Shown here one piece after another: positions 30,983 through 42,650 of a DNA stretch of 64,000 bases. Below the pieces are notes generated by a model. The model ran no database searches and was not told where the DNA came from. It saw only the letters and a program-made list of their open reading frames with translations. The DNA is from Carya illinoinensis (Eukaryota > Streptophyta > Magnoliopsida > Fagales > Juglandaceae): contig NC_056752.1 in assembly GCF_018687715.1 (NCBI RefSeq), positions 6,688,501-6,752,500 on the forward strand, read 5' to 3'. How positions within the stretch are numbered: the first letter of the stretch is position 1; each line of letters begins with the position of its first letter. A program made the translations under genes and the position numbers.

Positions 30983-33344
30983 GTTGAAGTCGGACTCAAA
31001 GCGCATTGATTTGACTTATCGCAAGTTCCTCTTGACTCATAATGTGAAGAGAGGCGCTGGGGATATCTGTAGCTTTAGGACGATGAGCGCCCTTGTAGTG
31101 CTAGAGCCACAATACCATAAGGTTCCTGAATGGATTGACAAATTATTTTTCGTGTCTGGCCGGTGATGGGAGTTCCCAGTTGGGCATATCGGCCATGTCG
31201 AGTTCATGATAAGGGTCTCGTGGGGTGTCGTTCCCAATGAGAAGGCTGTGAGATTGACTACCACGCCTGATGAGTTGCGTCGCATTACCATTGTCAGGGA
31301 ATGGGGGACACAACATCCCCTCCATGTTAACTAAGAAGTTCTTATCGAGGAGGAAAACCTCACCGCGTTTCTCCCTCCTGTTGGACATATCGTCCCTTCC
31401 ACCCACGGTATCTCCATTCGTTCGCCCGCTGCATTGTGGAAGAAGCAAGCCCCGAGCCTCCCTCTTGAGGGCCAGGGGAAAAAAGTCTTCTCAGAGGTTG
31501 GTAAGGTCAGAAGCAATCCAGTGTCCACATGGAGTCTCACCTCTGGTGCAATTGGCGTCCAGTGTCTCAGGCCCTTGATGTTCCCTCAACCTTCTGCTTC
31601 CCCCATGCCCCTTGTGGAGCCAGTTCGATGATCCAGGGAGAGGCAGTCTCCCGATCTTGGTATGTCTACAGCGCTTTCCTCTTCTGTAACCTTGATTGGA
31701 GAGCCCATTGTGATTACCAATCCAAGGCCCCGACCATGCCCACAAAACCGCAAGATAGAACCTGTAGAGGGAACTGGGTTCAAATGCACTTCTAGGGAGC
31801 TCTCCTGGACAAGGCACCTTGCCAATCCCGTGTAGTGGAGCCACCTTCGGAGGTAAATGTGGAGATGTCCCCTTTTTCGGCATCCACCACTCGGTTCTTA
31901 ACCGGGGATCTTGAGTCTGAGGGTATCGCTGGGGAGTCTGTGGCAGAGTCTGATCCCGCCAAGGGAGATACATCAGTTCGAAGGTAACCTTAGGAAGGAG
32001 CTTCTATAGGTGACGTCCTGTCTGCTGCTGCTGTCTCTAGCCCACCAGTGGGCTTGATTGCTGGCTCTGTCAAGGGTTTCTAGCTAGTTGTCGGGTCTCC
32101 CATCTCTACCCCGCCGAGTGCTGAGGAGATTGTAGTGGTCATTGTAAGGTTCAAAGAGGAGGGGCCACAGGTCCTGGACAACGAGAAGGGGTTATCACCT
32201 TTCCTAGCTCCCCCACTACCTACGACCAGGGAGGTTCCTGCTTCCCCTAATCGTAGGTTGGACATGGGGTCCCTAAGCGAATTGGCGGGGGTGTAGGAAC
32301 AGACTAGGAATCACCTCCTTCAGGTGATTCGGTCGGGTCTATCCTTGCATCTCCTCGTCCTGAGGGTAGGACCAGGCGGGTGGAGGCCTTGGAGCGAGTG
32401 TCCAGATCACTATAGGGCCTTCTTTCTAAGATTTTTCCTTGCTTCATGCTCTTCTTTTTGCCTCGTTCTTCTTTCCTTATCTTCTTGCCTTCACTTTTTG
32501 CTTCTGGCCTTAAGGGTTGTAGGGGACCAATTGGTTGGCAAAGTACATTGTGAGTGGTTGAGAGGCGATCGAGAGCGAGAACCTAGAGCTTTTGTCCATG
32601 GTGATGATGACTCTCCATTATGCAAGTGGGGAGAGGGAGGAGAGAAGCTGCTTGGAGGTGGAGCTCGCGATGGATAGGGAGTGGGCCATGATGGCCCAAG
32701 TGTCTTAGGACTTGCTTCAAGTGGAGAACGAAATACTAAAGGGCCTTCAAGATTTTAACGCCTAGTGGCTCAAGATATTGGCTGTGGAATGTTTGTCCCT
32801 ATCGGCCATAGTGGAGGATCGGGGACTCTTGCTATCAGCGGCCAGGACCAAAGAGGAAGAGGCGTTGACCGAGTTGGGGGCAGCTCAGCAAAGGATAGTC
32901 ATTCAGGATGTGATCATCCAAGATCTACGGGGTGACTTGTCTCAAGTGCAAAAGGTCACCACTTGCATAAGCGACCAGCTGGGGAGGGCCCTCTATGTCC
33001 GTGATGATGCTTGGTCCCACAGCTATCTTGAAGGCCTCGATAGGATGAGCGATTATGTCATCCTAAACTCTCAAGAAAGTTCTGATGTGCTAGTGCACAT
33101 GAGGGCTGTCAACCTCAAAGACGTCGACCCCGATCCTGCTGCCCTTAATCATGCTGGTGAGATTGGTCAAGCGATGATTCCAGATACTTTCCTGCTTGCG
33201 GATGATGACCCTTCAATCATTCCTCCTAGGGACTTCGTTGGTGCTGACTTTGAGGGGGATGGCGCCGAGCACCGGACAGATCCAAGAGCCCTTGAGGTGG
33301 GCCTTGCTAACTCCAACATGGACTTTGATGCATCTCTCGATTGA
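30983..33344 (+). pseudogene. Antisense ORF of the gypsy element, copy A (putative gypsy-type transposon protein)
   Basis: The start (30983-31480) reads EPQYHKVPEWIDKLFFVSGR then WEFPVGHI in a second stretch, a pattern I recall from the plant putative gypsy-type transposon domain (PF04195-like). A low-complexity middle part is broken by stops. The end (32778-33344, 188 residues) is open: IVEDRGLLLSAARTKEEEAL begins a helical coiled-coil-like region, then SYLEGLDRMSDYVI, then an acidic tail rich in DP and DD. It lies opposite to gag, as antisense ORFs do in some Tat elements. The function is not known to me and the domain name is from memory. Confidence 0.6.
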
Positions 33345-34680
33345 TCTTATCTTTTCTTCTTGTACCTAGCATGATGTAACTTCTTCGCCTTTAGTTCTAT
33401 GTTTGTGTAGACTATGGTGCTCGAAGCACTATTGCACTTGTATATACATTTTGCCTTTTGTCGTACAGTTATACTCCTGTTTTGCTTTGTGATTGTTTTT
33501 TTGCGTTTCCTAGTTTCTTTCCTTCTCGTTGTTTGTCTTATCTGGGTTGCTTGCTTCATTTAGCGTGCCCCTTGACGTGAGGTTTCCCTCTCAGTGAGAA
33601 GGTGTTGCGCTTTGTATTCCACACATTTGGTTAATCCTAGCTCTGATGAGCCTTCTTGCTCTGGGTAAGGCTTCTTGTTTAGAGGTTCGCTGCAGGCTTG
33701 TGACAAAGTGGGTGTTTGGAAGCTCCTTATGGCTCTACAAGGAAACTTTTTTGGAGGCCATGTTACCTCTGGTTACTATGAGATGTGCTGTAAAGGTGGT
33801 GCGGGCCGAACTTCATGGTCACATCGTTCGATGGTTTTCCCTATCTCAAGACACGTTGTGCAGTCCACATTCTATTACAAAATCTAGACTCGTTCCCATG
33901 CTCGGGATGGATCAGGGCTTCTCACTCAAGCTTGGTGGGTGAAGGTGATTTCTCCTTACTTGAGCCCGTTTTAGTTCAAGCGCATCCTCCCCAGCCAAGG
34001 AGGGGGAAAGAGGTGACCTTGTCTCGGCATGGGGTCCCTGCCAAGTTCAACTCAAGCTCTTCACATCACTGCCACCTTTGGCTTAGGTGGTGATCATGGG
34101 GGAGAGGCCTCTATTTGCCACTTCCATATGGAGATCCCTGTTTGCGGAGATGTGGTTTTGACTAAGGCTGGTTTTCTCGATGGTCGTTTATAAGTCGAGG
34201 GTTCCAATGTGCTCCGGTTCGCTCTCTTATCTTCACCACCTTCATACTTCTAGGATGGTGCCTCTCTGGTGACCCCGTCGATGTCGTCTTTTTTGCCAAT
34301 GGTACCTTAGTGCGCCCCGCTAAATTTGACCCTATTGACGGATTACTAATGTTTCTTTTTCCTTGTATGGTTCCTTACGAACATGCTGTAATCTTCCTTT
34401 TTGTAAAACTTCTGACAGTTGATGAATAAAATGTTCTTTGCATATGCTTTTTTGCATTATGTCGTCTTTACTATTATTGCTTTTTATTTTATCGTTGATA
34501 CATGTTCTGCATGAGGCCCTTAGGGTGGTTGAGTGTTGATTGCTCGTTGGGGGTTTGGCTCTACTTCTTCCTAATGGGTGGGTAACTTCTTGTGCTGTGA
34601 AGGCGGGCTGGTGTGTTTCGGGGGCACCCTACCAAGCTGAATGGCTTGTGACATCAGGTCAAGCAGCACTCCATGTAAGG
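31510..34680 (+). repeat. 3.2-kb direct repeat, unit A, in the gypsy element
   Basis: It is homologous throughout to 34750-38225. Landmarks pair as CTTCTAGGGAGCTC (31789; 35027), TAGGGCCTTCTTTCTAAG (32413; 35651), CATAGCTATC-type SYLEGLDRM codons (33020; 36226), and GATGGTGCCTCTCTGGTGACCCCGTCGATG (about 34254; 37812, with changes). Unit A lacks about 365 bases present in unit B (36856-37219), with a join at ACACATTTGGTTAATCC. Confidence 0.85.
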
Positions 34681-34749
34681 GTGCACATTATATCTTATAT
34701 ATCATGAATGAGGGCAGGTAATCTTGTATTACATGTCTTGATGTTTCAA

Positions 34750-37700
34750 ATGTCCATGCGATCCCAAGCAGAATTTGGAGGCATCACAATTGGTGTCCAG
34801 CATCCTAGGCTCTCGATGTTTGCCTGACCTTCTACTTCCCCCGTGCCCCCTGTGAAGCTAGTTCGACGATCCAAAGGGAGGCAGTCTCCCAATCTTGGTA
34901 CATTAATTGAGCTTTCCTCTCCTGTATCCTTGATTGACTAGCCCGTTGCGATTGCCAATCTAAGGGCCCTGACCATGCCTGTGAAATCACAAGATACAAC
35001 CCGAAGAGGGAACTGGATTCAGATGCACTTCTAGGGAGCTCTTATGGATAGGGCACCTTGCCAATCCTGTGTGGTAGAGCCAACTTCGAAGGTAAATGTG
35101 GAGATGTCCCCTTCTTTGGTGTCAACTGCTCAATCCTTAGAATGGGATCTTGAGTCTGAAGGTATCGCTGGGGACTCTACGAAGGAGTCCGATCCCACCG
35201 AGGGTGGTACATCAGTTTGAAGGTCCCCCCAGGGAGTAGCTTCTATAGGCGACATCTCGTCTACTATTGCTATTGCTAGCCCACTGGTGGGCTTGATTGC
35301 TGGCTTCGTCGAGGGTTTCTGGCCGGTTATCGGGTCTCCCATCTTTACCTCATCGAGTGCCAAGGAGATTGTAGTGGTCTTTATAAGGTCCAAAGAAGAG
35401 GGGCCACGGGTCCCAAAAGACAAGGAGAAGTTATCACAATTCGCTGCTCCTCTACCGCTTGCGACCAGAGGGGTTCCCGCTTCCCTAGTGGTAGGTTGGA
35501 CAAGGGGTCCCTAAGCGAATTGTCGGGGGTGTAGGAACGGACCAGAAATCGCCTCCCTCAAGTGACTTGGTTGAGGCTATCATTTAATCTCCTACTCCTG
35601 AGGGTAAGACTAGGCGAGCGGAGGCCTTGGAGCGGGTGTCCATATCACTATAGGGCCCTTCTTTCTAAGGTTTTTCCTTGCTTCATACTCTTCTTTTTGC
35701 CTCGTTCTTCTTTCCTTATCTTCTTGCCTTCACTTTTTGTTTCTGGCCATGAGGGTTGAGTGGTTGAGAGGCGATCGAGAAGGAGAACCTAGAGCTTAGA
35801 TCCATGGTGATGATGACTCCCCATTATGCAAGTGGGGAGAGAGAGGAGAGAAGCTGCTTGAAGGTGGAGCTCGAGATGGATAGGGAGTGGGCCACGACAG
35901 CCCAGGAGTTTCAGGACTTGCTTCAAGTGGAGAACGAAAGATTGAGGGACCTTCAAGATTTTTACGCCTAGTGGCTCAAGATATTGGAGGTGGAATGTTC
36001 ATCCTTATCAGCCATTGTGGAGGATCGAGAAGTCTTGCTGTCTGTGGCCAGGACCAGAGAGGAAGAGGCACTGACCGAGTTAGGGGTAGCCCAAAAGAAG
36101 ATAGTCACTTAGGATGTGATCATCCAGGATCTACGTGGTGTGACTTGTCTCAAGTGCAAGAGGTCGCCACTTGCATAAGTGACCAATTAGGGAAAGCCCT
36201 CTACGACTGCGATGACACTTGGTCCCATAGCTATCTCGAAGGCCTTGATAGGATGCGCGATTATGTCATCCTAAACCCTCAAGAAAGTTCTGATGCGCTG
36301 GTGCACCTGAGGGCTGTCGATCTCGAAGACGTCGACCCTGATCCTACCGCTCTTAATCATGCTGGCGAGATTGGCCGAGGATGATTCTGGATGCTTTCCT
36401 GCTTGCAGATGATGACCCTCCGGACCATCCTCCCTAGGACGTCATTGGTGCTGGCTTTGAGAGGGATGGCCTCGAGGAGGCTCGGGTCAACCCCACCGGG
36501 CACCAAAAGGATCCGGGCGCCCTTGAAGTGGGCTTTGCTAACTACGAGATGGACTTTGACACCTCTCTATACTGATCGTATCTTTTCTTCTTGTACCTAG
36601 CATGATGTAACTTCTTCACCTTTAGTTCCGTGTTTGTGTAGACCATGGTGCCCGAAGCACTATTGCACTTGTATGTGCATTTTGCCTTTTGTCGTACAGT
36701 TATACGCCTGTTTTTCATTTTGATTGTTTTCTCGCGTTTCCCAATTTCTTTCCTTCTCGTTGTTTGTCTTATCTAGGCTGCTTTCTTCGTTTAGCGTGCC
36801 TCTCAATGCGGGGTTTCCCTCTCAGTGAGGAGGTGTTGCGCTTTGTATTCCACACTTTTGCTCATTTGCCATGTGGTAATCCTGTATTTCCCAATAAAAC
36901 TAGTTCAGTAGTCGATGTGTCACTCACGAATCTTCAAGGGTCCTGGGTAGTTGGCCATTAATGCCCACCCGTTGCATCTTCCTCACATTGATGGTTCCAG
37001 ATGGTGCTCACGGCTTGTGTCGTGAGATTCGTGTTGCGCCATTTGCAGGATTTGTGCCCAATTTAGGAGAGGCTGTGGGATATGCACACTACCAAAATCT
37101 CGGGGAGTGAGCCATCGTGCCTCACCTATATAATTCCTTCCTATCTTGTGATTTGCTATCAAACCTCCCTTCCTGCCCTTCAAGCGTCTAAGGTCTTCTC
37201 CCTTTTTCGTGGTGGGTTTCTCTTGGTTAATCCTAGCTCTAGTGAGCCTTCTAGCTCTAGGCGAGGCTTCTTGTTTAGAGGTCCATTGCAGGCTTGTGTC
37301 GAAATGGGTGTTCAATGGCTCCTTCTGGCTTTACGAGGAAACTTTTCCAGAGGCCATGTTGACTCTGGTCACTATGAGATATGTTTCGATAGTTTTCCCT
37401 ATCTCAGGACACATTGTGCAGTTCATGTTTTGTTACAACATCCCAACTCGTTCCTATGCTCGGGATGGATCGGGGTTTCTCACTCAAGCTTGGTGGGTGA
37501 AGGTGATTTCTCCCAACTTGAGCATGTTCTAGTTTAGGCACCTTCTATCCAGCCAAGAAGGGGGAAAGAGGTGACCTTGTCTGGGCATAGGGGTCCCTGT
37601 CGAGTTCAACTCAAGCTCTTCACATTACTGCTACCTTTGGCTTAGGTGGTGATCATGGGGGAGAAGCCTCCATTTACCACTTCCATATGGAGATCTCTGT

Positions 37701-38225
37701 CCGCGGAGATGTGGTTTTGACTGAGGCTGGTTTCCCTAATGGTCGTCCATGAGTCAAGGGTTCCAATGTGCCCCAGCTTGCCCTACTATCTTCACCTCCT
37801 TCATACTTCTAGGATGGTGCCTTTTTGGTGACCCCGTCGATATCGTCATTTTTGCTGATGGTACCTTTGTGCACCCAACTAAGTCTGACCCTACCAACGG
37901 ATTGCTTATGTTTCTTTTTCCTTGTATGGTTCCTTGCAAACGTGCTGTAATCTTCCTCTTTGTAAAGCTTCTGACAGTTGATGAATAAAATGTTCTTTGC
38001 CTACGCTTTTTGCGTTATGTTGTCTTTACTATTATTACTCCTTATTTTATCATTCATACATGTTCTGCGTGAGCCCCTTAGGGCGGTTGAGTGTTGATCG
38101 CTCATTGGGGGTTTGGCTCTACTTCTTCCTGACGAGTGGGTAACTTTCAAGGCACCCCTCCTAGCCAAATGGCCTGCGACATCGGATTCACCTGTAAACT
38201 TTCACGAGGATTGAGCAGCACTCGG
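34750..38225 (+). repeat. 3.5-kb direct repeat, unit B, in the gypsy element
   Basis: Second copy of the same segment, with many substitutions and indels, so the duplication is old. It runs into the about 103-bp tandem array at its right end. The right end of unit A also carries the start of that array (AGGTCAAGCAGCACT near 34657), which suggests unequal exchange between array units as the mechanism. Confidence 0.83.
34800..36574 (+). pseudogene. Antisense ORF of the gypsy element, copy B (decayed)
   Basis: The same ORF as copy A but with more breaks. The C-terminal part is split between two frames (to 36384 and from 36391). It retains SYLEGLDRMRDYVILNPQES and DLEDVDPDPTALNHAGEIG. A stop replaces a Gln codon near 36109, and an extra base after ATCTACGTGGT shifts the frame. 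The PF04195-like N-terminus is not part of this repeat. Confidence 0.6.
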
Positions 38226-39110
38226 GCTAAACTCGCCTTGTTGACATTTACGCTCAGCGAGAGGGGCCGAATGGCGTTGAAGTTAGGGTCACCCAAAACT
38301 CCTTGTGGAGGTCAAGCAACACTTGGGCTGCACTTGCCTCGTTGACCCTTACGCTTAACGAGAGGGGCCGAACGACATTGTGGATTTGGGCTCGTCCAGA
38401 AGTCTTTTTAGAGGTCAAGCAGCACTTAGGTTGAACTTGTTTCGTTGACCCTCGTGCTTGGCAAGAGGGGCTGAGTGGCGTTGTGAAGCTAAGCTTGCCC
38501 AAAAGTCCTTGCGGAGGTCAAGCAGCGCTTAGGTTGAACTTGCCTGATTGACCCTTGCGCTTGGCGAGAGGGGCCAAGCAGCGTTGTGAAGCTGGGCGCA
38601 CCCAGAAATCTTTACTGAGGTCAAGCAGCGCTTAGACTGAACTCTTCTCGTTGACCCTTGAGCTTGGCGATAGGGGCCTAGTGGCGTTGTGAAGCCGGGC
38701 TTGCCCAGAAGTCTTTGTGGAGGTCGAGCAACATTTAGGCTGAACTCGCCTTGTTGACTCTCATGCTTGGCGAAAAGGTGCCGAGTGGTGTTGTGAAGTT
38801 GGGCTGGCCTAAAAGTCCTTGCGGAGGTTAAGCATCACTTAGGCTAACTCGCATTGTTGACCTTCGTGCTTGGCGAGAGGGCCAAGTGGCGTTGTGAAGC
38901 CAAGCATGCCCAAAAATCTTTATGGAGGTCAAGCAGCACTTAGGCTGAACTCATCTCATTGACCCTCAAGCTTGGCGAGAAGGGCCGAGTGGCGTTGTGA
39001 AGCTGGACTCGCCCAAGTCCTTACGGAGGTCAAGCAGTGCTTAGGTTGAACTCTCCTCCTTAACCCTTGCACTTGGCAAAAAGGGCTGATTTCTTGTGCA
39101 TGCTGTAGAG
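38205..39110 (+). repeat. Tandem array, about 9 units of about 103 bp
   Basis: Each unit begins GAGGTCAAGCAGCACTTAGG and runs through GTTGACCCTTGCGCTTGGCGAGAG, then GGCGTTGTGAAGC. Starts fall near 38205, 38309, 38410, 38515, 38618, 38719, 38823, 38925 and 39025. Tandem arrays between pol and the 3' LTR are known in Tat-lineage elements and can seed satellite DNA. Confidence 0.85.
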
Positions 39111-39229
39111 GTCAAACCATGATATGGACAATTATCGACGTTGGGTTGTCGGGCCACTTTGTGGGGAAGCTTTAAACCATTATCCATTGGAGGAGGTAAT
39201 CTCTTTGAAGTTGTGTCAGGTAGTCTTGT

Positions 39230-40370
39230 AACTATCCCCCACTCCGCTAAGGGAGGGTTAGAGGTGCCTCAAACCACACTCTTTCCATTTGTCCCCCCAA
39301 TTGAGATAATTAGTCGATGACCTCAGAGCCAGATTACTGTTCGTCGTGGCGAGACAGGGTAATCTGTTCATGCAACCATAGGATCTTGTTCTCCTCCCCG
39401 GGCGAGGTCGGGCTAGCCCGGGGCTAGTCCTAGCTGTTGACCCTCGCATGGAGGTAATCCATTCGGGTAGTGTGTCTGACTAGACCCATTTCCATCCGTT
39501 AATACCACATGGAAGGTAGGTGAGGGTCCTGCCGACGCTATGCCCACTCTTCATCGTGGTAGAGGTCGGGCAGCCTTAAGGCCTACTCTCACTCCTTTAT
39601 GCGATGGCCGAGATGGCCTGTGACTCATTTCACCCTTTGGTGTCCCATGGGGAGGTAATGATTGGGTAGTGTGTGTGATTAGACCTGCTCTCACCTTGTT
39701 GATGCCTACAAGGAAGGTAAGTTGCCGTGCAGCTGAGGACTAGTGCGCACTTCACCACAGGAAGGATTAAGCAACTTTCAGTATTTCACCCATCTCTTTG
39801 GTACTCCGCGAGAAGGTAATGTTAGATAGTTGTGTAGCTAGTCTACACTTCGGTTGTGATGGGATGGGATAATTCATTTGGGCAGCCTTAGGCCTAGTCC
39901 CTCTCTCCTTTACAGGGGACGTCGAGTTAGCCCAGGGCTAGTCCCACCTATTGACCCTCATGTAGAGGTAGTCTGTTTAGGTAGTTTGTGATTGGACCTG
40001 TTTCTGCCCGTTGATGTCACAGGAAAGGTAGGTGAGAGATGGGCTGGTGCTGTGTTCACTCTTCCACTCTTCATCATGGTGGGATGTGGTAATCCGTTCG
40101 AGCAACCTCAGGGCTAGTCCTGCTCTTTTCCTCGGGGGAGGTCGAGTTAGCTCGGGTCTAGTTCTACCTGTTGACCCTCCCGTGGAGGTAATTTGTTCGA
40201 GCAATGTGTCATATTGGACCTGCTCTCGTCTGTTGACACTAATGAGAAAGGCAAATTGTTGGGCAGCCAAGAGCTAGCCCGCACTCCGCAATAGGAGGGA
40301 TAAAGTAGCTTTCAACATTATGCCCATCCCTTTATTAACCCGTGGGGAGGTAATTAATTGGTGGAGATTC
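39230..40370 (+). repeat. Longer-period degenerate repeats in the gypsy element
   Basis: Recurring blocks such as GGGCTAGTCCTA.CTGTTGACCCTC, TGGAGGTAATC.GTTCG and AGGAAAGGTAGGTGAG appear near 39360-39540, 39640-39720, 39900-40040 and 40090-40210, roughly 300-600 bases apart. The array is too decayed to fix one unit length. Confidence 0.6.
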
Positions 40371-40631
40371 AATGTTAAATGAGGTATTTGTTGATGGAGA
40401 TTGGCTCATTGAATTCCAGAAAAAGACTAGTATTTTTCATTAAATATAGTTTATACACCAGAGAATGAAGTTTACAAAATTGCAGGTGAGACCGGGTTGC
40501 CTTTTTGTTTTTCTTATATGCGCCTCTCTCCTTTCCTCTAGCCAGGACAAGTCTCATTTTTTATAAGAGCTTCTTGCAGCTTCATGAAAGGAGCATATTC
40601 GTGCTGTGTGTCATCTCACCAAGCTTCAATT

Positions 40632-41045
40632 TCAACTCCTACATGTAACATTTGCGCTCCAAGCTTGTTCTCCGCAGATCTCCCCTATCCCTTGGGTAGT
40701 TAAAAATTTTACCTTCAAATGGTAGGTAAAGGTGATTGCCTTTAGCTTATTGAGAGTCAATCGGCCGATGATGGCCTTGTAAGAGGAGGGGGCCCTCACT
40801 ATCAAGAAGTCAACCATCATAGGGGTTGTGCACGGAGTCTTGCCCATTAAGATAGATAGAGTAATCGTTCTGGCTGGTTGGATAGTCTCTCCAGAAAAGC
40901 CTTTGAGTGGCATTGGGGCTGGTTGGAGTCTGGTCGTGTCTGTCCTCATAAGAGTGAACGCTTCCAAAAATAAGATTACTACTGAGTTGCCATTGTCGAT
41001 AAGAATCCTTATTGTGGTGAAGTTAGCAATCTGCGTACTAACCAC
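40632..41045 (-). pseudogene. Gypsy aspartic protease region
   Basis: The frame of 137 residues carries IRILIDNGNSVVILF, corresponding to the plant gypsy protease active site (usually DNGSS..DILF; the Ser after Gly is Asn here). FSGETIQPARTITL and YKAIIGRLTLNKLKAITFTYHLK, split by one change from the usual IGRPTLN, follow. In family elements the reverse transcriptase comes next; here the similarity ends near 40600 and non-coding DNA with many stops follows. The protease would cut the Gag-Pol polyprotein. It is an orphaned domain. Confidence 0.82.
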
Positions 41046-41595
41046 CAGTGCATCATCATCTGGGTGGAGGACTCATTCCTCATCATCTTCTCCGAAAGAG
41101 ATCAAGGGCAGGTTCACCCCTTCTGTACTTGGTGGGATAGCATGTGGCCTAGTAGACTTCTCAGTAGTGGGCCTCCGGAGGTCACTCCTCCGCTAGCAAA
41201 ACCCTTGCTATCGTTTTGATTTCCCCCATTAGGGGCATATCCAAGTGTGACTGATGCGGGGGACTGCGCGGAGGTTCTCGCTCAACCGTCCTCCTTCTTG
41301 GGCTTTCTACTCTCCTTTGTTGGCAACCCCTATCGAGGCTCCTTTCTAGGGACCACCCCCTATCAAGGCTCCTTTTTCGGGACCACCCCCTTCATACCTA
41401 CTCTTCTCGTATGAATGGGGGGTGCCTTGGCGCCATTCGGTCCACCTGGTGCGAACGACATACCTGGTGCGAACGGCATTCTCCTGTATTGTGGGTGATT
41501 GACTGGTGGTAGGTGCAGTAGCAACGTGTCATCGGGTGGTTGTCCTGAGTGGGTTGGTGCTCATCCCACTGGATAGTGAATGTTGAGCGGTCGCG

Positions 41596-42600
41596 CTAGT
41601 ATGCCGCGTTCCTTGATGATGGCTCCTCCTTTTTTGCCTCGCATGGATTTTGTTCAGTTTTTTCGCAGGAGGGGCCTTTAGCTAAGGCCTTCCCCTTTTG
41701 ATCTACTCGCTCTAGTTCCTTTTTCCTTAGTTCGGCTAGGGCACAGAGTGTGTCTTCGGAATTGATGAAGTTGTCTGCTTGGTCCATGAATTCTCGTAGG
41801 GTTGTAGGGGTTCTCTTTGCCAGCTTCGCCATGAACGTGTATCGGGGCCATACTCTCCCCAAAGGCACTGCTAGGGTAATCTTTTCATCTTGGTCCTCCC
41901 CCATCATGTACTCTTTGTTAAAAGCTTTCGCCTTCTTTCTGCTTGATGGTGAGAAGGAACGGCGCAAGGCGCCTCTTCCTCCTACTGGCCATGAAGTGGG
42001 TAAGGAACAGCCAAGCCAATTCTTCGAAGTTTTCTATGGAGCCAAGCGTCAAGAAGCCAATCCAAGTCCTTTTTAAGTTAATGGGAAGGTCCTGCAAGCC
42101 ACCTTCCTGGGAAACCCATGCAGGGTCATATGTGCCTTAAAAGTTTCAAAATGCTCCACCGGGTCTTGGGTCCCGTCATACACCTCCATGGGAGGGAACC
42201 CGGAACATTGGTGGTAGTGGGACCGCCATCACCTTCACGCTATATGGTAGGCCCATGTTGATGAGTAGTTGGTCTACTGATTATGAGCAACCCATCTTCT
42301 TCATCATCTCCTCATATTTCCCTTTAAGGTTGCACAGTTCGTCCTGCATGTTGTTCCTCTCCTCTTGCTCATTGTCGTCTTCCTCTTTCTGCCTAGATCC
42401 TTGGTGTTTGCTAGCGCTAGGATATCTGTCATGCACTAAATCTTTGATTGTTGTCCTTTAGGGTCCTGTTCTCTTCGTGGAGGACATTCATCTCGTTAGT
42501 CAGCTTTTCTACGAGTTGCTCCATTGAGGCTATTCTGGCCTCCATGTTTGTTGATGTTGCTTCTTCTTGTTCCTGAACTAGTTGAGAAGGGTCCTCTTAG
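41596..42600 (-). pseudogene. Gypsy gag pseudogene
   Basis: Read leftward: a Glu-rich N-terminal coiled region (42570-42300, ASMEQLVEKLTNEMNVLHEE), then MEVYDGTQDPVEHFETFKAH near 42190-42130, the retrotrans_gag capsid start. The capsid end is at 41967-41596, with KAFNKEYMMGEDQDEKITLA, ELAKRT-like LAKRTPTTLREFMDQADNFI and a basic tail. Stops and frameshifts occur at about 42420, 42070 and 41990. Gag would form the virus-like particle. The nucleocapsid CCHC knuckle was not found. Confidence 0.82.
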
Positions 42601-42631
42601 GCATATGAAGGATACGTTAAAGTTTCATAGG

Positions 42632-42649
42632 ATTCTACAGATGGCGCCA
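42632..42649 (-). promoter_or_regulatory. Primer-binding site of the gypsy element
   Basis: On the minus strand TGGCGCCATCTGTAGAAT starts one base inside the LTR end. TGGCGCC is a common start of plant gypsy primer-binding sites, complementary to a tRNA 3' end with CCA. The exact tRNA was not resolved. Confidence 0.7.
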
Positions 42650-42650
42650 T

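Noticed and set aside
33646..34093. Several frames of 70-98 codons in the gypsy repeat units
   Set aside because: Each is interrupted or shifted in the second unit (37082-37537) and none matches a domain; probably non-coding element sequence.
38205..39110. CRISPR-like array
   Set aside because: Units are contiguous, imperfect 103-bp tandem repeats with no short repeat/unique spacer structure, in a eukaryotic retroelement.
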